A stretch of 64,000 bases of DNA from Phaeocystidibacter marisrubri (GCF_008933165.1 NZ_WBVQ01000002.1:1201569-1265568), one strand, 5' to 3'. Positions 27,272 to 35,767 are shown, counted from the first letter of the stretch. Numbers and translations: made by a program. Notes: a model not told the origin generated them from the letters alone.

Positions 27272-27940
27272 ATGAAAACTCGAGTCATTCCCTTTATGAT
27301 GATCTTGGCGACGGTTTCTCTCTGGAGCTGTCGCAAGGAAGTTGATCTTCCTCAAGACAACCAGATCACTGAAATCCAAACGGGAAGTGTCCATTTGGAT
27401 TCCATCATAAATAGCACTCCTTATCAAGAGCTATCCAACGCTGAAGTGATCGCCATTCTTCAGATGAGAGAGGAAGAGAAGGCAGCAAGAGACTTGTATC
27501 GTGTTGCTTCTAGTCTGTGGGCGGGTAGCATTTTCGCCAATATCTCTGCTGCAGAAAGCAAGCACATGACGGCAGTATGGGCGCTCATAGAAAAGTATGA
27601 CTTGGAAGATCCCATTCAGGTAGATGTACCCGGTCAGTTTGAATCAACTATGATTCAAGGACTGTATGATCAATTGTTGCCGGCTATGCAAGAGAGTAAG
27701 AATAGCGCGGTATTAACGGGGTCTCTGATTGAAGAATTGGACATATATGACCTGCGACAATTGATGGAGCAGGTGGATAATATAGACGTCAGAATGATTT
27801 TTGAAAACCTCGAGAGAGGATCTCGAAACCATTTGCGAGGATTCTATGAACAGCAACAAATATTGGGACTTACGTACACGCCACAGTATTTATCTCAAAG
27901 TGAATACGACGAAATTGTGAATAGTCCGAGAGAACATTGA
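27272..27940 (+). CDS. DUF2202 ferritin-like lipoprotein
   Basis: The product has 222 residues. It has a lipoprotein signal with lipobox LWSC near residue 20 and then an all-helical DUF2202 domain with the signature EEEKAARDLYRVASSLWAGS, followed by NISAAESKHMTAVWALIEKY, which supplies the Glu and His residues expected in a ferritin-like di-iron four-helix fold. Function in the family is unsettled; a metal-binding or redox role is plausible. It stands alone and is followed by a good hairpin terminator. Confidence 0.88.
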   Translation: MKTRVIPFMMILATVSLWSCRKEVDLPQDNQITEIQTGSVHLDSIINSTPYQELSNAEVIAILQMREEEKAARDLYRVASSLWAGSIFANISAAESKHMTAVWALIEKYDLEDPIQVDVPGQFESTMIQGLYDQLLPAMQESKNSAVLTGSLIEELDIYDLRQLMEQVDNIDVRMIFENLERGSRNHLRGFYEQQQILGLTYTPQYLSQSEYDEIVNSPREH

Positions 27941-27956
27941 GTTCGTTGGTAGTTCG

Positions 27957-27994
27957 TTGGCGGATCATTGAATAAGTGATCCGCCAATTTCTTT
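27957..27994 (+). terminator. Rho-independent terminator of the DUF2202 gene
   Basis: Perfect 11-base stem TTGGCGGATCA / TGATCCGCCAA with a 9-base loop, followed by TTTCTTT, 16 bases after the stop codon. Confidence 0.82.
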
Positions 27995-28049
27995 CAGAGT
28001 CTGACTTTCGTCATTTTTCACCTGATACACATGTAGTTGCTTTGTGTTC

Positions 28050-29063
28050 ATGAGTACGAGCACACGAGATAAGGTGAAGCGACTTTTTAATGAACACCCC
28101 GTTTTTTGGCCGATGCTGAAGAAGGGGCAGGAGTGGAATAGTCGTCTGCAGTATCGCTATTATTACAAGTGGCCTGGACACGATCATCGCGCTTCCATCA
28201 AAGAAGTGAACTTTGAATGGTCGTCTTCCTGCAATCTCCGTTGTAAGTTCTGTGCATTGGATCATGACAAGCCAAAGCAAATCATGTCGCCTTTGGTGCT
28301 GCGTCGCTTTTTAGATCAGTATTTAGAAGACAAGCGCTTTCATCAAATCGAGAAATTCAACCTCTATAATGGTGGAGAAACTCTTCTTCATCCCAAGCGC
28401 ATTGAAATGCTTCAGATTCTGAAGTCATATCGAGAAATTGCAGTAGAACGGAACATTCCCTTCCCTGTGATTAGCATGCTCACCAACGGGATGCTTCTTC
28501 GCCGGAAGTTGGCCGATCAAGTGATAGACGAAGGTCTTGTAGATGAAATTGGATTCAGTTTAGACGGTGGAACGCCTCAGTCGTTTGAAGACCTGCGTGT
28601 AAATGCCAAATGGAAGCCATTTTATGAAAATGTGTTTTACGTTGCTCGGCGAATTCGAGTGGAGCACAAGCCCATTCGCATTTATGGAATAACCATTGTT
28701 CCTGATGATCAGCCGTTGAATACCTCATGGATGCATCCTGAGTTTGTGGAGTTGAGCAATTTATTTCATCATCACGAATTGCGTCGTTTGCACGATTGGG
28801 GAGGACAAATTGAGTTGGAAAGTAAAGGCGTAGCTCTCAAGAACAAGAGTTGTGATTTGCTCCTTCGACAAATGGTGTTGCTGCCCAATGGAGATATCAC
28901 GGTTTGCTGTAACGACTTGAACAGCGCTGGGGTGATTGGCAATATTTGGAACCGCACCCTCTGGGAGAACTATAACTCAGAAGAACGCAGAAAGTATTTA
29001 GATTACATCGACTCTGGTCGCAAGAGTGAACTGGACCTTTGTAAAGATTGCCAATCGTTTTAA
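28050..29063 (+). CDS. Radical SAM protein with SPASM-like C-terminus
   Basis: The product has 337 residues from the ATG at 28050 (a GTG 6 bases earlier is in frame). Radical SAM motif CNLRCKFC (C61, C65, C68) binds the 4Fe-4S cluster that cleaves S-adenosylmethionine; NGGETLLHP and SMLTNGMLL are the typical follow-on motifs. The C-terminus has a cysteine set (CDLLLRQM, ITVCCNDLNSAGVIGNI, LDLCKDCQSF) of the SPASM/twitch kind, which usually holds auxiliary clusters in peptide- or sugar-modifying enzymes. The substrate is unknown; no precursor peptide gene is visible next to it. It ends 4 bases inside the convergent DinB-like gene. Confidence 0.9.
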   Translation: MSTSTRDKVKRLFNEHPVFWPMLKKGQEWNSRLQYRYYYKWPGHDHRASIKEVNFEWSSSCNLRCKFCALDHDKPKQIMSPLVLRRFLDQYLEDKRFHQIEKFNLYNGGETLLHPKRIEMLQILKSYREIAVERNIPFPVISMLTNGMLLRRKLADQVIDEGLVDEIGFSLDGGTPQSFEDLRVNAKWKPFYENVFYVARRIRVEHKPIRIYGITIVPDDQPLNTSWMHPEFVELSNLFHHHELRRLHDWGGQIELESKGVALKNKSCDLLLRQMVLLPNGDITVCCNDLNSAGVIGNIWNRTLWENYNSEERRKYLDYIDSGRKSELDLCKDCQSF

Positions 29064-29497
29064 GCGCGACTTCTTCTGTGGTAATTGATTTGCCCTAGAT
29101 GATAGGTGAAATGTTGCAAGAGCTTCAGGTACATAAAGCCTTTGGAAACGGTATGTCCTGCAAATTCCGCAGGAAAATCTTCCATAAAACTGCTGTCATC
29201 TACCTTTGAAAAATACACTTGAACCATGCCGCGAATAAGCATGATCTCACTTTTCATGGTTGTTCGATCCATTCTACCTGAGAATTCGAATTCTCGATCT
29301 CGCACGTAACCATCATTCAGTAAAACGGCACCGTAGAAGTGGCGCATATTTCCGATGAGGTGCATCACCATGGTGCCCCCGCTATTGGTGGTTCCATCCA
29401 AAACTTCAAACATATCATCCTCGGTGGAATACGAATCAACTTCGTTTTCAAGTTGTTGAATAACGTCGAGGTATTGATCAATCCATTCGTTTTGCAT
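29060..29497 (-). CDS. DinB-superfamily protein (YfiT/DUF1572-like)
   Basis: The product has 145 residues and is a four-helix bundle. The DinB-type metal-binding histidines can be seen in HLIGNMRHFYG (about residues 46-56) and HFTYHLGQINYHRR near the C-terminus. Members include thiol-transferases (bacillithiol, mycothiol) and many uncharacterised stress proteins; no specific substrate can be given. It ends 4 bases inside the radical SAM gene on the other strand. Confidence 0.85.
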   Translation of the reverse strand: MQNEWIDQYLDVIQQLENEVDSYSTEDDMFEVLDGTTNSGGTMVMHLIGNMRHFYGAVLLNDGYVRDREFEFSGRMDRTTMKSEIMLIRGMVQVYFSKVDDSSFMEDFPAEFAGHTVSKGFMYLKLLQHFTYHLGQINYHRRSRA

Positions 29498-29518
29498 GGC
29501 TTTGGTATTTTGATACTT

Positions 29519-29526
29519 CGAAGGTA
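29519..29526 (-). promoter_or_regulatory. Possible -7 box (TACCTTCG) of the DinB-like gene
   Basis: On the minus strand TACCTTCG ends 21 bases before the ATG at 29497. It is the same variant octamer as at 4374-4381, one base off TAnnTTTG. Confidence 0.3.
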
Positions 29527-29612
29527 CAGGATTTAATGTGGATATTTCCGCGCGGCTTAGGCGGGGGAGGATCCGTATAGATTCTGTAAATTGGTTCTCT
29601 AATCATCTGTCT

Positions 29613-31202
29613 ATGAAGCTCTCATCAATTATCCTTTCAGGAATGCTCCTGCTCTCTGTTTCTGCATGGAGTCAATCTACCTCTATTAATCTTTATTTCG
29701 GTTACGACCTCCATCAGCTCACTTCAGAACACGAGGAGCAATTGGAGTCTTTCGTGAACCAATTGCCTTGTGATTCTTTTCAAATTACGGTTGTGGGTCA
29801 TACGGACAACCATGCCAGTGACGATTACAACGTGGCTTTATCTCAGCGCAGAACCTCCTCAACAATCGCAGAATTAAAGCGACTCGGAATTCGTGAAGAT
29901 TGGATTCGTGAGGACCACAAAGGAGAGTTCAATCCTGTAGCGAATAATGAAATAGACGAAGGCCGAGCAAAGAATCGCCGGGTTGAAATTGTGGTAACGC
30001 TCTGTTCAGATGAGCATGAGTTTGGCAGCATGTCAGACTTGTTAAAGATCATCGAGTTAAAGCCTTCCGTTGCGGAAATTCGCGTAGATAAAGACACTGC
30101 ATTTTATCTTCCCAAAGGAACTTTTGTAGAGGTTAAGGCCCATTCCTTCATAGCACCAGATGGCAGTGTTGTGAAGGACGGCGAGGTGGAATTATTCACC
30201 CGTGAGGTGTATTCGTACGGGGATATGATCCGCGCCAATGTGGTGACTCAAACTAAAGATAAGTCGCTTCAAACGGGGGGCATGGTTGAGATTTATGCCG
30301 TGCGAGATGGCGACACACTTGAGTTTGCCAAGCCGCTCACCGTTGGAATGTCGGTAGACGATGACATGGCCGATGCGGGCCTTTTCCAAGGAGCGAATGA
30401 TCCGCACAATGGCGAACCTGTAATTTGGGAGGGAGTGAATTATAACAATTCATGGATGCCTTTTTGTTTTGCCTGTTATAAAGAGTTGAGGTCGCAACTC
30501 ATCTATCCAGATTGCAACTTCTTTTGCCGAGTGAGTCGTGTTTTGCGCGGTGATTCTTGGCGACCAACGCCGCTGATTGCCCAAAGAGGTGCTTTTAGAC
30601 GTCAGTTAGATTGCACGTCAGACTCTTTATTAGCACTGATGAATTACTACAAGGTGCTTGAGGCAGAGTGGGCCTTGGATTCGCTTCTTCAAGACGAATA
30701 CCTCAAATATGGGGTGGACAATGTCTCAGATTACTACAAGGCCATTCAAACGGAAAAGCTGAACGCCGCTGCTGCCCGAATGGCAAATGGAACGGCTACA
30801 CAAGAAGACCTAAACTTTGTCTTTCAGGCGCCTAATCCTGGTTGGTACAATTGTGATAGGTACACCAGTTATCCAAGTAGATCCATAACAAGTGCCGATA
30901 TTGTTCATCCTGAAATGGAGAATATTTGGATGTCGGTTCGATTGATTTTGGCTGAAGAAAGGATGTGTATTTCAGGTACGTACACAGGTTATAATGTTCT
31001 CACGTCACTCCCGTTCCTGAAAGATCAGAATGTGGAGGTTTTCGCAATGATGTTGAAAGATGGTCACATTGAAGTGGCGAATCACCACATTGAAGAATAC
31101 AGAAGAGGAGACATTGATCTCGAGTTTCGCGTGGTGACCGAAGAAGAGTTGAACCATGTACTTGACAACCTGGGGAAGAACACTTTACTAACTAGCAGAT
31201 AA
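29613..31202 (+). CDS. Secreted protein with an N-terminal OmpA-like domain
   Basis: I start it at the ATG at 29613, where a signal peptide begins (MKLSSIILSGMLLLSVSAWS); an in-frame ATG at 29538 would add 25 arginine-rich residues. The product has 529 residues. An OmpA/MotB-type peptidoglycan-binding domain comes directly after the signal peptide (about 22-130; LYFGYDLHQLT, VVGHTDNHASDDYN, LSQRRTSSTI, GRAKNRRVEIVV). About 400 residues of unrecognised sequence follow with several cysteines (FCFACYKEL, YPDCNFFCR). OmpA domains in this phylum usually sit at the C-terminus of a beta-barrel or TPR protein, so the order here is reversed. It is presumably periplasmic or bound to the outer membrane. 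No T9SS domain. Confidence 0.85.
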   Translation: MKLSSIILSGMLLLSVSAWSQSTSINLYFGYDLHQLTSEHEEQLESFVNQLPCDSFQITVVGHTDNHASDDYNVALSQRRTSSTIAELKRLGIREDWIREDHKGEFNPVANNEIDEGRAKNRRVEIVVTLCSDEHEFGSMSDLLKIIELKPSVAEIRVDKDTAFYLPKGTFVEVKAHSFIAPDGSVVKDGEVELFTREVYSYGDMIRANVVTQTKDKSLQTGGMVEIYAVRDGDTLEFAKPLTVGMSVDDDMADAGLFQGANDPHNGEPVIWEGVNYNNSWMPFCFACYKELRSQLIYPDCNFFCRVSRVLRGDSWRPTPLIAQRGAFRRQLDCTSDSLLALMNYYKVLEAEWALDSLLQDEYLKYGVDNVSDYYKAIQTEKLNAAAARMANGTATQEDLNFVFQAPNPGWYNCDRYTSYPSRSITSADIVHPEMENIWMSVRLILAEERMCISGTYTGYNVLTSLPFLKDQNVEVFAMMLKDGHIEVANHHIEEYRRGDIDLEFRVVTEEELNHVLDNLGKNTLLTSR

Positions 31203-31261
31203 TCGGCTCCAAGGCTACGTGATAATTTCCGATATTGGTGAAAACCTCTTCTCACTAGCCT

Positions 31262-32635
31262 ATGAAAACCATTACTCATTTTCTTGCACTTGCTGCGGCC
31301 ATTGGCCTCGCCTCGTTAACCCACGCCCAAAATGCCCTTTCCTTTGACGGAATGGATGATTATGGAGCGGCACCCAACGCATCAGCGCTTATTTCGGGTT
31401 CTACCACCCTTTCTCTTTCAATGTGGGTGTTTCCGAAATCGAATAGTTCAGGTTATCCCGACTTTGACGGATATGGCGGTTTTCGCAATGATGCAACGGC
31501 AGATTTCTACCTTCTTCAATTGGGAAGTAATAACCTAGAAGCTCGGTTTAGAAATAGTTCAGGTACGGACTACACCATCACTTACAACGGTGGGATGATC
31601 TTGAATGACTGGAACCATTTGGTGCTCGTTTACGATGGTTCAACCCTCAAGCTTTATCACAATGGGAGCTTGATCCAAAGTATTTCGGCCTCTGGATCTA
31701 TATCTTCTTCTAGTGTTCCCTTTAATGTGGGTTACACGCCATTTGCCGCCAATAACTTCTACACCTATGGTGATTTGGATGATGTTGGATTGTGGGACAA
31801 GGCGCTGTCGGCTACCGAGGTTTCTAGTCTGTATTCCGCTTGTGGAATGAATGTGAGTGACCCTAATCTGGTGTTGTGCTACGAGTTTAATCAAGGTACT
31901 GCCAACGGAAACAACACGTCAATCTTCACAGCGACCGATAGCAAAGGAAACATCAATGCAAACTTGAGTGGTTTTGCGATGAGTGGTTCCAGTTCGAATT
32001 TCATTCCCGGTACTTCTGGAAATTCTTCCTCTAGCTTGAACATCAACACGTGTCACGCGTACACTTCGCCAAGCGGACATCGCTACACTTCCTCAGGTAC
32101 GTATCACGACACTATTCCCAATGCTTCCGGTTGCGATAGCATCATTACCATTTCACTAACTGTAGATTCCGTAGATGTTTCAGTATTGAGAATGGGTGAT
32201 ACGTTGATGGCAGCTCAAATGGGAGCTATTTATCAGTGGCACAATTGCAACTCCGGAACGAATATTATCGGGGCTGTAAATCGCACGTATATACCTCCGG
32301 TTTCAGGAAGCTTTGCGGTGATTGTCACCAAAGGGAACTGTGTAGATACTTCCGACTGTATAGCTTTTACCAAGGGGATCGGACAGGTTGAAGAACGCCC
32401 ATTGGAGGCTTTGACTTTGTATCCGAACCCAAGTAATGGAACCGTCAAACTGCTCATATCGCCAAGTGCGAAGAACGTTCATGTTGAGGTGATCAATCTA
32501 GCGGGTCAGCGTGTGTTTCATCAGATGTATCCCGATGGAGATATAAGCTTCGATTTAGACGCTCCAAGTGGGGTTTACATGGTGCGAGTCACGATGAATG
32601 CAGAGAGTAAGGTTTTCCGTCTGGTATTAGAATAA
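31262..32635 (+). CDS. Secreted LamG-like protein with type A T9SS sorting domain
   Basis: The product has 457 residues. Signal peptide (about 1-22, ending THAQ), a concanavalin A/LamG-type jelly-roll domain (about 24-200; ALSFDGMDDYG, LSMWVFPKS, WNHLVLVYDGSTLKLYHNG, DDVGLWDKALSATEV), a short cysteine-containing region (about 260-370), then a type A T9SS C-terminal domain (about 385-457; LYPNPSNGTVKL, VINLAGQRVF, PSGVYMVRV). LamG domains bind carbohydrates or proteins; the T9SS tail targets the protein to the cell surface or medium. It is followed by a very strong terminator. Confidence 0.92.
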   Translation: MKTITHFLALAAAIGLASLTHAQNALSFDGMDDYGAAPNASALISGSTTLSLSMWVFPKSNSSGYPDFDGYGGFRNDATADFYLLQLGSNNLEARFRNSSGTDYTITYNGGMILNDWNHLVLVYDGSTLKLYHNGSLIQSISASGSISSSSVPFNVGYTPFAANNFYTYGDLDDVGLWDKALSATEVSSLYSACGMNVSDPNLVLCYEFNQGTANGNNTSIFTATDSKGNINANLSGFAMSGSSSNFIPGTSGNSSSSLNINTCHAYTSPSGHRYTSSGTYHDTIPNASGCDSIITISLTVDSVDVSVLRMGDTLMAAQMGAIYQWHNCNSGTNIIGAVNRTYIPPVSGSFAVIVTKGNCVDTSDCIAFTKGIGQVEERPLEALTLYPNPSNGTVKLLISPSAKNVHVEVINLAGQRVFHQMYPDGDISFDLDAPSGVYMVRVTMNAESKVFRLVLE

Positions 32636-32636
32636 T

Positions 32637-32681
32637 AACAAGAGGTTGTCTCTACTTTAGAGACAACCTCTTGTTTATTTA
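32637..32681 (+). terminator. Strong Rho-independent terminator after the LamG/T9SS gene
   Basis: A perfect 17-base stem (32637-32653 with 32659-32675; arms start AACAAGAGG and end CCTCTTGTT) around the loop ACTTT, then a T-rich tail. It begins one base after the stop codon. Confidence 0.88.
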
Positions 32682-32762
32682 GATAGGTGTCTTAGAAGTT
32701 TATCAAATATGCCATTCTCAGGGACTCAACCTTCCAATGGAGACATTTTATTGAGTAAATGA

Positions 32763-33248
32763 TTACTGAATAATCAAGGTTTCGGATTGATGAAACCCAT
32801 CGTCGGTTGAGAGTTGAAGGATGTAGGTTCCCGGAACTAAAAAGGAGACATCTAGATTCTCCATACCCAAGTTTAGAACTTTTACTTTTTGATCCATTAA
32901 CCTTCGTCCAGCCATGTCATTTATGGAAAGATGAAATTCACTCGCTTGAATAAACTCCTGTGGATCCCAAGTGAATGTAATGGTTCCCCCAGAGGATGGA
33001 TTCGGGTACACGCGCAGATCGTAAGTAAAGGCAGCCGGGCGATCGGTATTTTCTACCATCGGCTCTGTTTTAGCCGATGATTCTTCATCTCCAAATGACA
33101 GGGGCTCAATGTAGTCAGTTTCTACATCGAGCCATTCTACTTCCTGCCATTCTACAAAATTTTGGGCATAGCTTTCCCCGAAAATAGGAGAGCGAAGCAT
33201 ATCTAGACAACTTGTTTTGTTTCTCTTAGAAGTTGAGTCGTTGTACAC
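32763..33248 (-). CDS. Small protein with type A T9SS domain but no signal peptide
   Basis: The product has up to 161 residues from a GTG at 33248; an ATG at 33200 would give 145. The C-terminal 85 residues form a clear type A T9SS domain (VYPNPSSGGTITF, INDMAGRRLMD, VPGTYILQLS). There is no signal peptide in either version, so as annotated it could not be exported. It overlaps the end of the upstream SIMPL-like gene by 23 bases in a different frame. Either the two are translationally coupled parts, or a frameshift has split one exported protein into a body and its sorting tail. Confidence 0.6.
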   Translation of the reverse strand: MYNDSTSKRNKTSCLDMLRSPIFGESYAQNFVEWQEVEWLDVETDYIEPLSFGDEESSAKTEPMVENTDRPAAFTYDLRVYPNPSSGGTITFTWDPQEFIQASEFHLSINDMAGRRLMDQKVKVLNLGMENLDVSFLVPGTYILQLSTDDGFHQSETLIIQ

Positions 33249-34221
33249 TTCCTTCAGGATTCACGAAGAAGAGTTGTTTTTCCACTTGGCGCTCAATTCG
33301 AACTTCTGGTTCACGCTGTTCAACAGGAATGGGTGAGTATCGAATAATCACTTCGTATTCAATTTGAACCACGGGCTCTAGAATGGTGGGATTGATGACA
33401 AAGTCGTAGTGATTGGCTAGAATAGGGCGATAGAATTCTGAGGTCGTTTGGGTCTGTTGTACCACTTGTGCTCCTTGTTTTTGAAGGTTGAAGGAATTGC
33501 TGCAGTAAGCGGTGTAGGTTTCATATTGTTCAAAGGGATAGGTCATTTTAAAACCTTCTGCAATTTGAGCACGCAGGTCGCTGAAATCATCGCCTTGAAG
33601 TCGTTTTCTTCTTGCGATATTCTTCATTAAGATCGCTTCCGCTTTGGCAATCATCTCTGCTTTTTTGGCTTCTATATCCTCGATGAAGTAGTCTACGCGA
33701 ACTAGGTCGTAAATTTCTCGTGCCGCACACTGGGTAACTAACTCATCCAGAACAGAGGGGTCTTTGTATCTAAAGTGAAGGTTTTTTTTGAGTTCAAATC
33801 CCTTTGGAATTTCATTATAGGTATCCTCAGAGAAGAGTTTTTTGGTCACTTCTACCTCGTACACGGGCAAGAAGGAAATCATATCAACATAGATATCTAC
33901 TTCTGCGCCTATGCTAGCGAGGGCCGCTTTGATGGAGTCGGTTTTTCTTCGAACCAATTGATCGGCTTCGGCCTGAGTTTGGCCGAGCTGGGTGATGGTG
34001 AAGATCGCCAGATAGCTGTCGGCTTCTACATTGAAAAGGCCATTCACTTTAAACGTGTGATGGTCAAACGACTCTAAATTGGCAAGCGAAGATTGAGAAG
34101 CGCGAAGTTGACTCGCATAGCGATCACTATTTACGCGGTAGTTGTAGTTTCCACTCACTTGTGCGCTAAGCGCAGCGCTTACTGTGGTGAGGGCACATAA
34201 TAGGAGACTCTTGGTATTCAT
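33226..34221 (-). CDS. SIMPL-like (DUF541) exported protein
   Basis: The product has 331 residues. Signal peptide (about 1-20, MNTKSLLLCALTTVSAALSA), then a region resembling the SIMPL/DUF541 domain (about 52-180; HHTFKVNGLFNVEADSYLAI, GQTQAEADQLVRRKTDSIKA, LPVYEVEV) and a charged C-terminal part. Family members are periplasmic or outer-membrane proteins of unclear function. The SIMPL match is moderate, not strong. Its stop lies inside the start of the following T9SS-tail gene (33248-32763), which may originally have been its own C-terminus. Confidence 0.72.
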   Translation of the reverse strand: MNTKSLLLCALTTVSAALSAQVSGNYNYRVNSDRYASQLRASQSSLANLESFDHHTFKVNGLFNVEADSYLAIFTITQLGQTQAEADQLVRRKTDSIKAALASIGAEVDIYVDMISFLPVYEVEVTKKLFSEDTYNEIPKGFELKKNLHFRYKDPSVLDELVTQCAAREIYDLVRVDYFIEDIEAKKAEMIAKAEAILMKNIARRKRLQGDDFSDLRAQIAEGFKMTYPFEQYETYTAYCSNSFNLQKQGAQVVQQTQTTSEFYRPILANHYDFVINPTILEPVVQIEYEVIIRYSPIPVEQREPEVRIERQVEKQLFFVNPEGSVQRLNF

Positions 34222-34344
34222 GATGTTGATTTTAAATTCGACTACAAAGAAGTAGGTGCTAAAGACAAATGACTCGTATCTTGCCTGTTATGCACTTGTA
34301 AGTGAGTTACAAGTGTTTTACAATGCAGAGACCCAACCTAGAAT

Positions 34345-34352
34345 TACATTTG
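34345..34352 (+). promoter_or_regulatory. -7 promoter box (TACATTTG) that decides the start of the next gene
   Basis: Full TAnnTTTG match ending 8 bases before the ATG at 34361, the same close spacing as at the TonB-receptor and DtxR-type genes. It lies inside the longer open frame that begins with GTG at 34256 and so argues against that start. Confidence 0.42.
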
Positions 34353-34360
34353 AGAATCGA

Positions 34361-35230
34361 ATGGTAGAGAACCATCGTACAAGCTTTGAGAAACTGAAGG
34401 TCGCTGTTCGCGATAAGGCCGAAGAGCGATTGAATATTCGCAAGGAATTTGTGGATTGGAGCTTGAATGACATTCGCGACTTCCGAGTGGATTTGGAAGA
34501 AGTCTGCAAGAGTAGCATTAGTGAAAAGTGGTTCTACACGCATTTGAAGAACAGCAGTGATAAGCTCCCTCGAATTGATGTGTTGAACCTGCTGAGCGAG
34601 TATTGTGGCTATGCGAATTGGGATGATTTCAATTACGTGCCGCAGATAGTGAAAACGAGCAATAGAGCCTATTGGATGATGTTGGTGGGAGGGTTGATAC
34701 TCGCACTTAGCGCATTCCTGTTATGGCCAAGATCGAAGGGTAAGGTGCTACTTTTTGAAGACGCTTATACGAAAGAAGAGATTCCTGTATCAGCGTTTAG
34801 CTTTCTTAAGGTTGATGGAGAGCTGGTGTCTGGAACGGTCATTCAATCGGTATTACAACCAGGGGATACCATCGTAGTGGACGGCCCTTATTACAAGGTG
34901 AAGCAAGTGACCGTAGGATCCGAAGACACAACGATTGTAACGGTGTTTCCAGATGATTATGCTTTGATGCTGAACTACTTCTCAAGGTCGGTGACGGAAG
35001 ATTGGGATCAGCGAAGATCGCAATTGATGGAGGCGATACATCCATCGGCAAAGATCTTTCAGAGTCATCCACAATACAGTGGAATAGAGATGTTAAATCG
35101 CGAAGAGTTTATCGATCGACTAACCCTTCCGGTGAACAGTTTAAAGAACTTGGAAATTCAAGATGTGGTCTACAAGGATGAAAAGATTTACCGCTTGAGA
35201 TTTCTTCAAAATGAGGAAGATGATGAATAA
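34361..35230 (+). CDS. Single-pass membrane protein with cytoplasmic N-terminal domain, unknown function
   Basis: I start at the ATG at 34361 (289 residues); the frame is open to a GTG at 34256. The first 105 residues form a helical, charged domain (FEKLKVAVRDKAEERL, DIRDFRVDLEEV, SEKWFYTHLKN, GYANWDDF) of a type I associate with Bacteroidota proteins sitting before a membrane helix; the aligned SEKWFYTHLKN block is its most characteristic part. One membrane helix follows (about 107-126, WMMLVGGLILALSAFLLW), then a periplasmic beta-rich domain. This architecture suggests a signal-transducing or anti-sigma-like protein, which is inference. It overlaps the next gene by 20 bases, so the two act together. 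Confidence 0.72.
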   Translation: MVENHRTSFEKLKVAVRDKAEERLNIRKEFVDWSLNDIRDFRVDLEEVCKSSISEKWFYTHLKNSSDKLPRIDVLNLLSEYCGYANWDDFNYVPQIVKTSNRAYWMMLVGGLILALSAFLLWPRSKGKVLLFEDAYTKEEIPVSAFSFLKVDGELVSGTVIQSVLQPGDTIVVDGPYYKVKQVTVGSEDTTIVTVFPDDYALMLNYFSRSVTEDWDQRRSQLMEAIHPSAKIFQSHPQYSGIEMLNREEFIDRLTLPVNSLKNLEIQDVVYKDEKIYRLRFLQNEEDDE

Positions 35231-35723
35231 GATGTATTCGACCGTATGGGTCATGTTGTTATCCATTCCGATGTTTTCACAGAGTTACTCGCAGCTAGAA
35301 GGTCGTTTTAATCGAGCAGAACCGACAGAGTTGGACAGTTCGGCGTATGTCAATTTGGGAATACAAAGGGCAGAATCGCTGTTTGAACTGACTAACTTGT
35401 ACGAACAGAACAATCGTCGCAATTCAAATTACAGCATGCAGTCGCGGATTTCAGAACGCATTCAGAAGAGTTTTAAAGACCCTGAGCTCAACGATTCAGC
35501 GGTTGCTGTAATGGTTACAAAAATTCGTAGAGCGGCCCCAGCCGGTGAAGCTGTACATTTTGAACATGTAGAGGAAGCTGGAACCCTGGGATATGTGAGG
35601 GCTATAGATGCCGCCGTACCCTTGGAGTTCAATTTAATCTTGAAGAAAGTCGTCAAGAACTTTGGAGAGGAATCAGAAGAAGTCTGGGACGTCTTCTTAA
35701 GTGAAAGGAAGAAGGCTAAATAA
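35211..35723 (+). CDS. Small secreted protein coupled to the membrane protein upstream
   Basis: Up to 170 residues. The start is uncertain: ATG codons at 35211, 35220, 35223 and 35232 are all in frame, and the last follows the upstream stop by one base. A signal peptide is evident (TVWVMLLSIPMFSQ), then a helical, charged mature part with no motif that I recognise. Overlap with the preceding gene implies one operon; a plausible but unproven model is a periplasmic partner of that membrane protein. A terminator follows 5 bases after the stop. Confidence 0.7.
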   Translation: MRKMMNKMYSTVWVMLLSIPMFSQSYSQLEGRFNRAEPTELDSSAYVNLGIQRAESLFELTNLYEQNNRRNSNYSMQSRISERIQKSFKDPELNDSAVAVMVTKIRRAAPAGEAVHFEHVEEAGTLGYVRAIDAAVPLEFNLILKKVVKNFGEESEEVWDVFLSERKKAK

Positions 35724-35728
35724 GAAGC

Positions 35729-35767
35729 AAAACGCCGCGGAGAAGTTACTCTTGCGGCGTTTTAGTT
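35729..35767. terminator. Hairpin terminator between convergent genes
   Basis: A 10-base perfect stem AAAACGCCGC / GCGGCGTTTT around a 15-base loop, with A and T runs at both ends, so it can serve both the plus-strand gene ending at 35723 and the minus-strand gene ending at 35781. Confidence 0.8.

Noticed and set aside
34256-34360. GTG start for the membrane protein at 34361
   Set aside because: A TAnnTTTG box lies inside this stretch, 8 bases before the ATG at 34361, and the extra residues do not belong to the conserved-looking domain.
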